Below are positions 1-8,196 of a stretch of 64,000 bases of DNA, piece by piece. The notes under the pieces are model-generated. The model was not told the origin of the DNA, did not search any database, and was given only the letters and a program-made list of their open reading frames with translations. The position numbers and the translations under genes were made by a program. The DNA is taken from the NCBI RefSeq assembly GCF_014931605.1, contig NZ_CP053382.1:4402001-4466000 (forward strand). The letters are read 5' to 3'. Within the stretch, counting starts at the first letter, position 1. Every line of letters starts with the position of its first letter. Origin of the DNA: Halomonas sp. MCCC 1A13316 (GTDB lineage Bacteria > Pseudomonadota > Gammaproteobacteria > Pseudomonadales > Halomonadaceae).

Positions 1-1178
1 CCATTCAGGGCGTACCGGTCAGCTTGCCGGAATGGGCAAAGGCTGGCGTAGTGCAGGACCCGGCAGCAATGCGCAACCTGGTGCTGGAGGGCATCAAGAG
101 CCTCAGTGAAGAGCTGCCTGGCGTCACATCGCCGCACAGGGACTGGACCCACTTTGCGCGGCGGCTTGGTGAAGTAATTTCGCGCTTCCATAGCCTGGAT
201 GCCGTGCGTGCAGAAGGTCTGAAGGCGGACATGAAGGATCTGGTGGCTCGCGCCGACAGTGAGCTGCAAACCTGGGTTCAGGCGCACTACGCTGACCTAC
301 CTTCCCTGCCCGCTGCCAAGGGGCCGGTGATGGTGCATCAAGTGCCGCGCTACCTGGCGATGCGCCGAGCAAACGGTGAGGAAAAAATTGCGCTGGTCGT
401 CTTCGACGGGTTGGCTGTCGATCAGTGGACACAGATTCGCGAGAACCTCATCCAGCATGCGCCGCGTCTGATGTTTAATGAAAACGCCTGCTTTGCCTGG
501 CTGCCTACGCTGACATCCATTTCCAGGCAGGCGTTATTCTCCGGCCTGCGCCCACGCGAGTTCGCTGAGCACATCGAGACAACCTCAAAAGAACCTCAGC
601 ATTGGACCCGATTCTGGCAGGACCAGGGATTGCGTGCCAACGAGATCCTCTATCGAAAGGCGATCAAGCGCACTGATGAGCTGCCGGAGTTGCAGGAGCT
701 GCTCTCGAATCCTGCCCTGAAAGTCGCCGGCCTGGTGGTGGATACCGTGGATGAAATCATCCACGGCGCTGTGCTCGGCAAACGCGGAGTGGCTGCGCAG
801 ATCAACAGCTGGTGTGAGTCGGGGTTTGTTGATCGGCTGTTAGCAATGCTGCTCGACCAGGGCTTCCACATTTACCTGACTGCCGACCACGGCAATGCGG
901 AAGCCGTGGGCATTGGCCGCCCAAATCAGGGGGTTGCCTCGGAGCTGCGCGGCGAACGGGTGCGCACCTATCGCAGTGAAACTATGATTGCCGAGACAGC
1001 AACTGCGATACCGGCCAGCTTTCGTCTGGATATCGCTGGACTGCCGGCCAACTTCATGCCGCTGTTTGCAGGAGAGCGCGGAGCCTTTGTTCCAAAGGGG
1101 GACCAGGTGGTGGTTCACGGTGGCATGTCCCTGGAAGAACTTATCGTGCCCTTTGTGAAAGTGAGTTACGTCAATTGA
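1..1178 (+). CDS. pglZ: BREX phosphatase-like protein PglZ (5' end outside window)
   Basis: C-terminal part of a PglZ-domain protein of the alkaline-phosphatase superfamily, a core component of BREX phage-exclusion systems. The reading frame is open at the left edge (frame 3), so about 391 residues are visible and the N-terminus is missing. The metal-site motif VVFDGLAVDQW lies about one third of the way in, a TLTSISRQALFSG stretch with Ser/Thr candidates follows, and the typical LTADHGNAE motif lies near the C-terminus. The next gene starts inside its stop codon (TTGA overlap), so the two are translationally coupled. A PglZ followed by a last small gene matches the tail of a BREX type 3-like locus (brxF-brxC-pglXI-brxHII-pglZ-brxA); the type is inferred, because the upstream genes are outside the window. 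Confidence 0.85.
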   Translation, partial: IQGVPVSLPEWAKAGVVQDPAAMRNLVLEGIKSLSEELPGVTSPHRDWTHFARRLGEVISRFHSLDAVRAEGLKADMKDLVARADSELQTWVQAHYADLPSLPAAKGPVMVHQVPRYLAMRRANGEEKIALVVFDGLAVDQWTQIRENLIQHAPRLMFNENACFAWLPTLTSISRQALFSGLRPREFAEHIETTSKEPQHWTRFWQDQGLRANEILYRKAIKRTDELPELQELLSNPALKVAGLVVDTVDEIIHGAVLGKRGVAAQINSWCESGFVDRLLAMLLDQGFHIYLTADHGNAEAVGIGRPNQGVASELRGERVRTYRSETMIAETATAIPASFRLDIAGLPANFMPLFAGERGAFVPKGDQVVVHGGMSLEELIVPFVKVSYVN

Positions 1179-1906
1179 AAACGACCAATCCGCCTGCCCC
1201 AAAAATCGGCTTTGACCGATACATAGCGCTGGAGTGGGCATCAGCGGCTTTACGGATGCGTGCAGGCCTGGCTGAACCCGATGACTTGAATGCCCTGCTG
1301 GATGAGGCTGGGCTCGGCGTGGCGGCGCGCAAAAAGACGCGCACCGTACTGAATCGCCTATGGCTCGAACCACGACCGGAACTGGCCAGCTTCGCTGAAC
1401 GCGGTATCGCCCTCTACAAGGCCAACCCTGGCGTTCCAACCGCTGCCTTGACCTGGGGAATGGCAATCGCCAGTTACCCATTCTTCGGCAAGGTCGCTGA
1501 ATTGGTGGGCCGCTTGTCCGCACTCCAGGGAGACTGCGCCTCGACAGAAGTCCATCGTCGTATGAGCGAAGTCTATGGTGAACGGGAAGGCACCTACCGC
1601 ATGACCAACATGGTCCTGCAGTCGCAAGCCAACTGGGGCGCCATCGAGCGCGCGGAGAAAGGCAATCGCCTGGTCCGCCTGAAACCCCTGGTGCTCAATG
1701 ATGCCGAGACGATCGCCTGGCTGATCGAGGCTGCCTTGCGCTACGGCGGCAAATCGGTGTCCGTGCCAGCCCTGTCATCCTTGGCCGTGCTCTATCCATT
1801 CGTTCTCGATCAACCGTTGGGCTACTTGGCGTCACAAAGCCCGAGCCTGACGCTCCACGCCCAAGGCCCTGGCAGCCAGGTGGTCGGCTTGCGGACGGAT
1901 GACTAA
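1175..1906 (+). CDS. BrxA-like last gene of the BREX locus
   Basis: A 243-residue protein starting at TTG and overlapping the pglZ stop by 4 bp. The middle carries a run of helices and a segment (RRMSEVYGEREGTYRMTNMV) resembling the small DUF1819/BrxA family, winged-helix DNA-binding proteins encoded beside PglZ in several BREX types. Position and size fit BrxA, usually about 200 residues; sequence similarity was judged by eye only, so the name is tentative. The last 25 codons overlap the end of a convergent gene on the other strand, which suggests the right border of the BREX locus abuts an independently acquired segment. It could instead be another BREX-linked protein of unknown role. Confidence 0.55.
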   Translation: MKTTNPPAPKIGFDRYIALEWASAALRMRAGLAEPDDLNALLDEAGLGVAARKKTRTVLNRLWLEPRPELASFAERGIALYKANPGVPTAALTWGMAIASYPFFGKVAELVGRLSALQGDCASTEVHRRMSEVYGEREGTYRMTNMVLQSQANWGAIERAEKGNRLVRLKPLVLNDAETIAWLIEAALRYGGKSVSVPALSSLAVLYPFVLDQPLGYLASQSPSLTLHAQGPGSQVVGLRTDD

Positions 1907-2302
1907 GACTTGATTCAAGACGAAAACGTATCGATCCAAGAGAGCGATCAACCTGAGCCGTTCTTCATAACCGAAGACGTGGAAGTAATCGAACTTCACG
2001 TTGTCGAGAACCTCCAGGTGCACCGGCAGGCAAGCGCCTTCGGCCATCAACTCCTCCAGGACTGTCGCGGCACTGCACCCTGCTGATGACGGAGAAGCAG
2101 CACCCCGACGATCAGCATCTTTGTTGTCGAGCTTCTGGCGGTAAGCCAGGCCTGTGCCGGAAGGCCGGCATGACCTACATCCCACTGAGCCAACGCTGAG
2201 ACTAACCCCGCGCGGACCCACCGACAGACCAAGGCCACGCTTGCTGAGGTTCAGCCGCAGCCTTGGCGCGAGGGTGATACGGCGCTGGGATCGAAAAGCC
2301 AT
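1832..2302 (-). CDS. DUF4236-domain protein
   Basis: A 156-residue protein. The ATG at 2302 is chosen because the conserved DUF4236 N-terminus (MAFRSQRRITLAPRLRLNLS, then GLGLSVGPRGVSLSVG) begins there. DUF4236 is a short beta-rich domain of unknown function, common in mobile DNA and often joined to other domains. Residues 35-55 look damaged: family members usually read VGLPGTGLSYR here, whereas this frame reads CRSCRPSGTGLAYR and the neighbouring frame over the same bases gives VGHAGLP. That suggests two compensating indels. The C-terminal 75 residues are unrecognised. The 3' end overlaps the brxA-like gene by 75 bp in convergent orientation. Confidence 0.6.
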   Translation of the reverse strand: MAFRSQRRITLAPRLRLNLSKRGLGLSVGPRGVSLSVGSVGCRSCRPSGTGLAYRQKLDNKDADRRGAASPSSAGCSAATVLEELMAEGACLPVHLEVLDNVKFDYFHVFGYEERLRLIALLDRYVFVLNQVLVIRPQADHLAARALGVERQARAL

Positions 2303-2381
2303 AAACCCTCCCTGAATAACGTCTGGTCCACGAAACCAAAAAAGAAACTGCCCCTGCTGTGTAGGCAGGGGCATAGTATTC

Positions 2382-3041
2382 TCAGTTCCGACTGGTACTG
2401 AATGCCCTCATCCCCTGTCCGTAGAGCTTCGTCTCGGCCTTGCAGAGGTACGATGCCCGGTAGAAGGCCTCCTCAAAGCTTTTCGCATCATCTCGGTCGA
2501 CCCAGTACCACGGGTTCTGTGGAACATGAATCCAGGGTTCCTGGGGGTTCCACGCCACCCCTAACGCGCTGTACCAGGCCCGAGAGATACGGCTGATAAG
2601 GTTCTCGTTGGACGAGCATGCCCTTCCTGGCCTGTGATAGGCCTCGCGGTTGAAAATCAGGAAGAAATGATAATGCGGTTTGCCATTGTCGCCGACCTCA
2701 CGGCACCAGACGTAGCGAACCTTAGTTCCTGGCCTCCAGCCGCTCCGAAGCTTCATTTCTTGGTCGTGCTTGATAATGGCCTTGAGGGCAGCGATGAACC
2801 GCCGAATCAGGCTCTGATGGTCTTGCAGCGTCATACGGTCGCTGATCGCTGTAGGGATGACCGGGTCAACACGGAAGGCCAGCACTCGCTGGTAGTCGCT
2901 GGTGGCTCGCTCTAGCGTGTCTTGGAGCGCCTGTAAGTATTCACTCACCATGGGTAAGGCCCTCTCTTGGACATCCATCCCGTTGAACGAGGCGGAGTGA
3001 GTCAGGTGAAGGTTGGGATTGGTGGGGTGTCTCGTAGTCAT
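2382..3041 (-). CDS. Inovirus Gp2 / YagK-YfjJ family protein
   Basis: A 219-residue protein. The start at 3041 is preferred because a GGAG lies 8 bases before this ATG; an upstream ATG at 3089 lacks one. The C-terminal two thirds match the YagK/YfjJ (inovirus Gp2) domain as I know it: RYVWCREVGDNGKPHYHFFL, then AWYSALG, HVPQNPWYW and FYRASYLCKAETK close to the C-terminus. The PHYHFFL segment recalls the His-hydrophobic-His motif of rolling-circle initiators, and a role in replication of a small mobile element is plausible but not shown. Together with the AlpA-type gene upstream it resembles the alpA/yfjJ pairing of E. coli prophage CP4-57. Confidence 0.8.
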   Translation of the reverse strand: MTTRHPTNPNLHLTHSASFNGMDVQERALPMVSEYLQALQDTLERATSDYQRVLAFRVDPVIPTAISDRMTLQDHQSLIRRFIAALKAIIKHDQEMKLRSGWRPGTKVRYVWCREVGDNGKPHYHFFLIFNREAYHRPGRACSSNENLISRISRAWYSALGVAWNPQEPWIHVPQNPWYWVDRDDAKSFEEAFYRASYLCKAETKLYGQGMRAFSTSRN

Positions 3042-3364
3042 TTTCAAATCTCCAGTGACATGAGTAAACGCCGATGCCTTGTCGGTCATCGGCGCTGATA
3101 TCAGGCACGATTAATCCTCCAGCTAATGCTGGATTCAGGGTTGGTAGGTGGGTGGATGCTGCTGTTGCTGTGACTCTTCCCTTGCTCGCTTGGATTCGGG
3201 GCTGAAGGCCCCTCCCTGCTCTCTTGATTACGGTAATAACAATTAAACAAGGGCCGTAAATGCTGATGCGAGGACCAGAAATGCAGGTGGGCACTGATGG
3301 GACAGCGGGGATGAAGGCGGATTCTCCGCTCTTTAATTAAATCAGGTCTTACTAAAAAAGGATA
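3042..3364. other. Intergenic stretch between the Gp2-like and AlpA-like genes
   Basis: About 320 bases with no convincing gene. The reading frames here lack recognisable motifs or a ribosome-binding site. The part near 3330-3365 is AT-rich and may hold the 3' end signals of the AlpA-like transcript. No clear hairpin terminator was seen. Confidence 0.4.
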
Positions 3365-3562
3365 CTAGGTGGACTCGCCATCCCGACATTCGATGCCGAG
3401 TTGAATCCATGCCACCACCTCACTCTCGACCCAGGCCACGGCCCGAGTGCCAAGCTTGATGGGCTTGGGGAAAAGCCCGAGGTTCATGTACTTGTAGACC
3501 GTGGACCGACCGAGTCCGGTGCGGTCCATGACCTCCTTAATGCGGATCAGTTTCATGCTCAT
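3365..3562 (-). CDS. AlpA-family transcriptional regulator
   Basis: A 65-residue protein of the AlpA/MerR-like excisionase family. The ATG at 3562 (MSMKLIRIKEVMDRTGLGRS) is preceded by AGGAG six bases upstream; the in-frame ATG at 3586 is poorer. The single helix-turn-helix spans about residues 8-30 (EVMDRTGLGRSTVYKYMNLG), followed by FPKPIKLGTRAVAWVESEV, which is diagnostic of the family. AlpA proteins regulate excision or gene expression of prophages and integrative elements. It lies 54 bp downstream of the 510-aa unknown gene and upstream of the Gp2-like gene on the same strand, so all three may be one transcription unit. No integrase is visible in the window. Confidence 0.9.
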   Translation of the reverse strand: MSMKLIRIKEVMDRTGLGRSTVYKYMNLGLFPKPIKLGTRAVAWVESEVVAWIQLGIECRDGEST

Positions 3563-3615
3563 GACGAACTCCTGTGATTCGTTCATGAGATGAAGCAGGC
3601 GAGTATTACTTTACA

Positions 3616-5148
3616 TTAATTTTCCTTACCCCCCGCAAGCACATTAAATTCCACAGGCAATGAAATGTTGACGCTGCGGATAGAAATGAGGACATTATTG
3701 AGATACATGACTCCATCCGATGGGCGAAAGTGAACATCTAGTTTCCATAATTCATTTCCTTCATGCTTTAACGGTTCTACTGAAAAGAAGGCAACAGCAA
3801 AATCGCAATCGAACTGCTGCTGCTCGACTTGTTTCAAAACGTAATATAGCTCCACTGCTAGGTGGTGTGCCAAGGCATAGATGAAGGTGTGGAAATCGAC
3901 AGCATCTTGGCTGTCATCAGCCACAACCAAGGATGAACAGTCCCTCTTAATTGTCGTCATTATAGAACCGATGGGGTCGCTGGGTTTTCCCCGCCCATGC
4001 TCGATCTCGACCCAATGGTTGGAAAGTAGCATAACGGCATAGCTGAGGATATGAGCTTTGAGGATGGATCCCATGCCTAGCCGGTGAAACTCCAAAACTT
4101 CGTCGACTACCGGCTCCAAGAATTTTAGTGGGGGGAGCAGAGATCGTGCATTTTGGAGCAGGTGGTTGTAGGTATTCGCGTAGCGATTCTTCAAGAGCAT
4201 GCTCTCCCATTGGGCTTCATGCTCTTCTAAACCCAAATCTACGACAGTGATCTCATCGATCTTTTCACGTATCTTCTCGGCATTCTCAATCACCTCGCTG
4301 GCGACCAAGGCTGCATCATAGAAGCCCGAAAGGAAGTTTTTATTCCCAGGCCGACCAGTGGAACTGATAATTACTGATAGACCTCTGGAGTCTTCTCCCA
4401 TAAGAAGAGGGTGAGCCAGATTGAGAAAAAAAACGGAACGCATACTCCCTTCTTGGCTTCTCAATACGCCTGGCTCATGATTGGCAATGACCCCAAGCTT
4501 CTTGAGCTTGGAAAGTTGGCTTTTCAACCTTTCCTTCGTCATTCCAGTGACTGATCTGAGATTCCCAAAACTTACGCCTCTGACAATTCCTGGTGTGTCT
4601 GCATGGGCGAGGAGAACAGTCAGCAGCCAATAAGTAGCAGGGACTAAAATATTGGATCTCTGCTCGCCGCTCATCAGGTTTTGTGTCTTTTCTTTGCGGG
4701 ATGCCCGGATAGTAATTGCATTGCGGCAGAGCGCTTCGATTTCCGGCTGGTGGGGAGGTATAGTCGCATCCAACTTTTCGAGACTGCGAAGAAGCCTTGA
4801 CGAGACACGGTGGCTAGAGACAGGGCGTCCCCTGCCATGGCGAACAGTCTCACAAGAGAGATAGCCGTTTACTTTCAAGGATGCCAGTGCCTTTTTCGCA
4901 TGCTGGGGCGACAACCCAAGGCGGTTGTTGAGCTCCAACAAGGTGCACGTAAGCATCTGATCAAGCCCAAAGACCATCGACCACTGAAGTAAAAACCAGC
5001 GCTCTTCCGGGCCCAAGCCAGGTTCTACATAGTGAAGGATGCGAGTGTCCATGAGTACATGGTAACACCATTTTCCTTTTTTTGTTCCGAAATGAACCCT
5101 AGCACCATACCAGCTTAGCACTGGTATGGTCACAGTGTGATTGTTCAT
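3616..5148 (-). CDS. Unrecognised 510-aa protein with winged-helix-like segments
   Basis: No family is recognised. Two segments look like DNA-binding helix-turn-helix units: about residues 70-105 (ELNNRLGLSPQHAKKALASL, then VNGYL) and about 195-230 (FGNLRSVTGMTKERLKSQLS, then KLKKLGVI). Both have the 'helix, turn, recognition helix, then loss of contact' pattern of winged-helix replication or regulatory proteins. The C-terminal half is mixed alpha/beta without motifs. The start is uncertain: the ATG at 5148 has no good ribosome-binding site, and an internal ATG at 5052 is possible. GC content is lower than in the core genes. It is divergent from the MatP-like gene (5202) and probably heads the alpA/Gp2 unit, so an element-specific replication or control role is a reasonable but unproven guess. 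Confidence 0.6.
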   Translation of the reverse strand: MNNHTVTIPVLSWYGARVHFGTKKGKWCYHVLMDTRILHYVEPGLGPEERWFLLQWSMVFGLDQMLTCTLLELNNRLGLSPQHAKKALASLKVNGYLSCETVRHGRGRPVSSHRVSSRLLRSLEKLDATIPPHQPEIEALCRNAITIRASRKEKTQNLMSGEQRSNILVPATYWLLTVLLAHADTPGIVRGVSFGNLRSVTGMTKERLKSQLSKLKKLGVIANHEPGVLRSQEGSMRSVFFLNLAHPLLMGEDSRGLSVIISSTGRPGNKNFLSGFYDAALVASEVIENAEKIREKIDEITVVDLGLEEHEAQWESMLLKNRYANTYNHLLQNARSLLPPLKFLEPVVDEVLEFHRLGMGSILKAHILSYAVMLLSNHWVEIEHGRGKPSDPIGSIMTTIKRDCSSLVVADDSQDAVDFHTFIYALAHHLAVELYYVLKQVEQQQFDCDFAVAFFSVEPLKHEGNELWKLDVHFRPSDGVMYLNNVLISIRSVNISLPVEFNVLAGGKEN

Positions 5149-5201
5149 GTATATTTACGGGTGGTTGCACGTAGCGAAGCATATTGCATTCGGAGAAGGC
5201 C

Positions 5202-5945
5202 ATGGAGCGCTGTCACGCTGAGCATCAGTCACTACTTAACTGGATGACTAATGAAAACCAGGATCAAATAGACTGGATAGTGGACTATCTCTACAAGAAA
5301 AATATGCAAGCGTTTCTAGGGGGTTTTTTTACCCTTGATGGTAGCAATCAAACACTTATAAAAATATTTGAGAAGGAACTTCCCAATGCTGAATTTCGCG
5401 AAATTATAAGGAAGATGCGAGCCGCCTGGCATCAACAATCATACCGGAAGAAAAAAGGTAAGCAGGTCAGCTTTCAGCTTCCCGAAAAAACAGTCAGCGA
5501 ATTGGAAAAAATAGCGAAAGATAGAAGTCATTCAAGGACACAAACGTTGCGACAGATCATCCACGATGCAGCAAATCAAAATCAACGCTTAAACAAGCAA
5601 TCAAAGAAAAAAATCGAAACTCTGCAGAAGAATTTAAAAGCGCTAAGCGGCGAAAAGGCCGCGGCTGAAAAAATTCGCAACAAAATCATCAACACCCTCT
5701 CAGAAAAGCTCGCCGAAGAGGTCATGCTCAGAAGTTTATATGAAGAAGCCATGGGGCCAATAAATAAAGAAGAGCTGGAAGAATTTAAAAATGAAAAATT
5801 TAACGAGACTCTACGGAAGAGAATCGAAGAAATTTTAGAGCCAATATCAGATATTCGCCTACTTAGGACTGGAATTAAACCAATTAGAGCCTACTTATCA
5901 ACAACACAAAACCTTTTGGAGGATAAGACACATTCTGATGGATAG
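5202..5945 (+). CDS. MatP-like ribbon-helix-helix / coiled-coil protein
   Basis: A 247-residue protein. ATG 5202 is chosen because GGAG lies five bases upstream; the TTG at 5184 has none. The N-terminal 80 residues are helical, residues about 82-115 form a ribbon-helix-helix segment (KQVSFQLPEKTVSELEKIAK then SRTQTLRQIIHDA), and the remainder is highly charged coiled coil. This layout, including the RKK-rich linker before the beta strand, mirrors E. coli MatP (helical domain, RHH, coiled coil), which binds matS sites and organises the terminus macrodomain. MatP is only about 150 residues, so about 100 extra C-terminal residues are present. The gene is AT-rich and lysine-rich, unlike its neighbours, which implies horizontal transfer. 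Homology to MatP is by architecture only; a partitioning or DNA-bridging role for the mobile element is inferred. Confidence 0.6.
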   Translation: MERCHAEHQSLLNWMTNENQDQIDWIVDYLYKKNMQAFLGGFFTLDGSNQTLIKIFEKELPNAEFREIIRKMRAAWHQQSYRKKKGKQVSFQLPEKTVSELEKIAKDRSHSRTQTLRQIIHDAANQNQRLNKQSKKKIETLQKNLKALSGEKAAAEKIRNKIINTLSEKLAEEVMLRSLYEEAMGPINKEELEEFKNEKFNETLRKRIEEILEPISDIRLLRTGIKPIRAYLSTTQNLLEDKTHSDG

Positions 5946-6574
5946 ACGAACGTTTAGTTAAACCAAGATAAAGGAAAAACAGGTTTAATGCTTAACGAAT
6001 AATCTCCACTCGCAGCCCAGCTCAAGCCAGTTTCTTTTAGCTTGGCTCAAGCAGTCGATTAAGCTCACGCGCTTAAGCGGAAGAGAGATCATCATGCGAG
6101 CACTCAACCCCACAGAATCGAGGCGTTATGGTTTCTTACTCGAGGCGTGATTTACTTAGGCGCGTGCAGGAAAAGGCGCTTGAATAAGAAGAAAATAAGA
6201 ACGTGGCTATAATCCACACGGAGGTAATCTTTCTCCAAGAGGGGAAAATGCCCCAGAAGGATGAGGTAATGCCTTTAGGCCCTCGCTAATACCGTCTCCG
6301 GTAGTAGAAATCCGTAGGGATGTGGCTCGATCTGATCGATACCAGTCACCAGCAGCTACTATTACTCTACGCGCCCTAAAGCAATGTCGTTGTCAATGGC
6401 GCAGCCTGAAGCTGATGAACGTGATGCTCAATCTGAACACCAGGATGAGCCGAGTTACGGTGATGCTCGGCACGCCCATCATAGGTGCCTACCGGTAAAT
6501 TCGCTACGCCAATTTCATGCTGCATTATTCGACGCGATGGAACGAACTGCCGATCGCACGGGCCAAGTAAAAGA

Positions 6575-6594
6575 GCCCTGGCAGTAGCCAGGGC
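6575..6594. terminator. Perfect 8-bp hairpin
   Basis: GCCCTGGC, loop AGTA, GCCAGGGC: a perfect stem with a four-base loop. No T-run follows on either strand, so it may be a pausing hairpin or part of a structured RNA rather than a classical terminator. Confidence 0.4.
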
Positions 6595-6708
6595 AGGCGC
6601 GATGAGACGCGATATTTTGGCGAACCCATGGAGAACGCGAATCCAAAGCGTCTCTCGCAGGGGGAAACCTGCAATAGGGAGCCATACGCCGAGTCGGCCT
6701 GCAGAAAG

Positions 6709-6733
6709 AAGCCCGACCACTGGGGCCGGGCTT
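6709..6733. terminator. Hairpin, possible terminator
   Basis: AAGCCCG pairs with CGGGCTT across an 11-base loop. The arms begin with AA and end with TT, so it could work in both directions. It has only a weak T-run and no identified upstream gene. Confidence 0.35.
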
Positions 6734-6907
6734 GCTAACAACGCTTCCCTATCAAACCAACCTTAGGCTTCCTGCCCAAGCATCCTTGGTTCTGAGCGCT
6801 CCATCGCTCGGCCTTCCCTGTAGGGCTCTCCCTAGCCCGTTATCCACCAAGGTAGTAGACCTGAACGAAAACCGTGTTAACCCACGTTATGAAGCGCTGT
6901 AAGTCTT

Positions 6908-6911
6908 CGCT
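6908..6911. repeat. Target-site duplication CGCT, left copy
   Basis: Directly abuts the TGTCAG left end of the IS21-family element; the same four bases follow the right end at 9056-9059. Four bp is within the range known for IS21-family insertions. Confidence 0.8.
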
Positions 6912-7014
6912 TGTCAGCGTCAGAGCTATAAGTCCGTAGATCATCAAAACAGATTGTCCCCCCGACCCGCATGGCCTTCCCTTGTTGGTGACGAAGCCTA
7001 CAAGAGACTTGGCC

Positions 7015-8196
7015 ATGCTGAGCCGAGAGGACTTTCTCATGATAAAGCAACTTCACCAGCGAGGCGCTCACCTCGTGGACATCGCCCATCAGATCGGCTG
7101 CTGTGAACGTACCGTACGCCGTCATCTGGGCCGCGAGGCAGCGCCGACCGGCCGTCCGACCAAGCCACGAGCGAGCAAGCTGGATTCCTACAAGCCGGTC
7201 ATCGATCAGCTGTTGGCCGATAACGTCTGGAACGCCACGGTGATTTTCCAGTTGATCCGTGAGCAGGGCTATACCGGCGGTAGCACCATGGTGCGGATGT
7301 ACGTCCAGCCCAAGCGAGCTCTGCGGCCCAGCAAGCAGACCGTGCGCTTCGAGACCCCGCCCGGCTTCCAGCTACAACATGACTGGGGCGAGATTGAAAC
7401 GGTGGTGGCCGGTGAGCGCTGCAAGGTCAACTTCGCGGTTAACACGTTGGGCTATTCGCGCCGCTTCCATGCCTGGGCAGCGCCCAGCCAGGATGCCGAG
7501 CATACCTACGAAGCGTTGGTGCAGGCCTTCCGTCACTTCGGCGGCGTGCCGCGCACGGTGCTGGTAGATAACCAGAAGGCCGCGGTACTCAAGCATGACC
7601 GGGATCACCGCGTCATCTTCAATGCCGGCTTTCTGCAACTGGCCAACCACTACGGTTTCGCCCCCAAGGCATGCCGCCCGCAGCGTCCACGCACCAAGGG
7701 CAAGACCGAGCGCATGGTGGGCTACGTGAAGCAGCATTTCTTCCAGCGCTACCGGCAGTTCGAGAGCTATGCCCATCTCAACCAGCTGCTCCAGCAATGG
7801 CTGGAGCGAGTGGCCGATCAGCGACCGCTACGGCAGTTCCGGCAAACTCCGGCCGAACGTTTTACCACCGAACTGGAAGCCCTCCAGACGCTGCCGACAA
7901 CGGACTTCGATACTCGTTACCATGATCTGCGCCAGGTCGGCTGGGACGGCTACATCGAAGTGCGTGGCAACCGCTACAGCGTGCCCGATGGCTACTGCGG
8001 CCAGGCCGTAGTGATTCGCTTGAGCCTGGATGACGAACTGAGCGTTTATACCCCGGCCGGTGACCGGATCGCCCAGCATCGCCTCCAGGCCCCACAGGCC
8101 GGCTGGCGCACCGTGCCGGAGCACCATGCCGCCCTGTGGCAGCAGACCCACGCCGTTCAGCAGCGCGACCTGAGCGTCTACGAGGAGGTGCTGTGA
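7015..8196 (+). CDS. istA: IS21-family transposase IstA
   Basis: A 393-residue DDE transposase that cuts and joins the IS ends. The N-terminus has a helix-turn-helix (about residues 5-45: MIKQLHQRGAHLVDIAHQIG, then CCERTVRRHL) that binds the end repeats. The catalytic core shows the first Asp in LQHDWGE, the second in VLVDNQK and the Glu in TKGKTERMVGYVKQ. The C-terminal part carries VRGNRYSVPD, typical of IstA. ATG 7015 (MLSREDFLMIKQ) is taken as the start by family alignment. Its TGA shares one base with the istB ATG (TGATG), so translation is coupled. Confidence 0.92.
   Translation: MLSREDFLMIKQLHQRGAHLVDIAHQIGCCERTVRRHLGREAAPTGRPTKPRASKLDSYKPVIDQLLADNVWNATVIFQLIREQGYTGGSTMVRMYVQPKRALRPSKQTVRFETPPGFQLQHDWGEIETVVAGERCKVNFAVNTLGYSRRFHAWAAPSQDAEHTYEALVQAFRHFGGVPRTVLVDNQKAAVLKHDRDHRVIFNAGFLQLANHYGFAPKACRPQRPRTKGKTERMVGYVKQHFFQRYRQFESYAHLNQLLQQWLERVADQRPLRQFRQTPAERFTTELEALQTLPTTDFDTRYHDLRQVGWDGYIEVRGNRYSVPDGYCGQAVVIRLSLDDELSVYTPAGDRIAQHRLQAPQAGWRTVPEHHAALWQQTHAVQQRDLSVYEEVL

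Larger units (their letters stand above)
5946..6911. other. Long region without a convincing gene, left of the IS element
   Basis: Open frames of 60-120 codons exist on both strands, but none has a recognisable domain or a ribosome-binding site. One micro-ORF (ATG at 6094, 18 codons, preceded by GAGAG) could be the remnant of a longer gene. The right half contains two strong hairpins, listed separately. The base composition shifts from AT-rich (up to about 6350) to near genome average, so the region is probably a junction of acquired fragments. Confidence 0.5.

Noticed and set aside
6376..6741. 121-codon frame on the minus strand in the region before the IS element
   Set aside because: No motif, no ribosome-binding site, and its 5' part runs through two hairpins.
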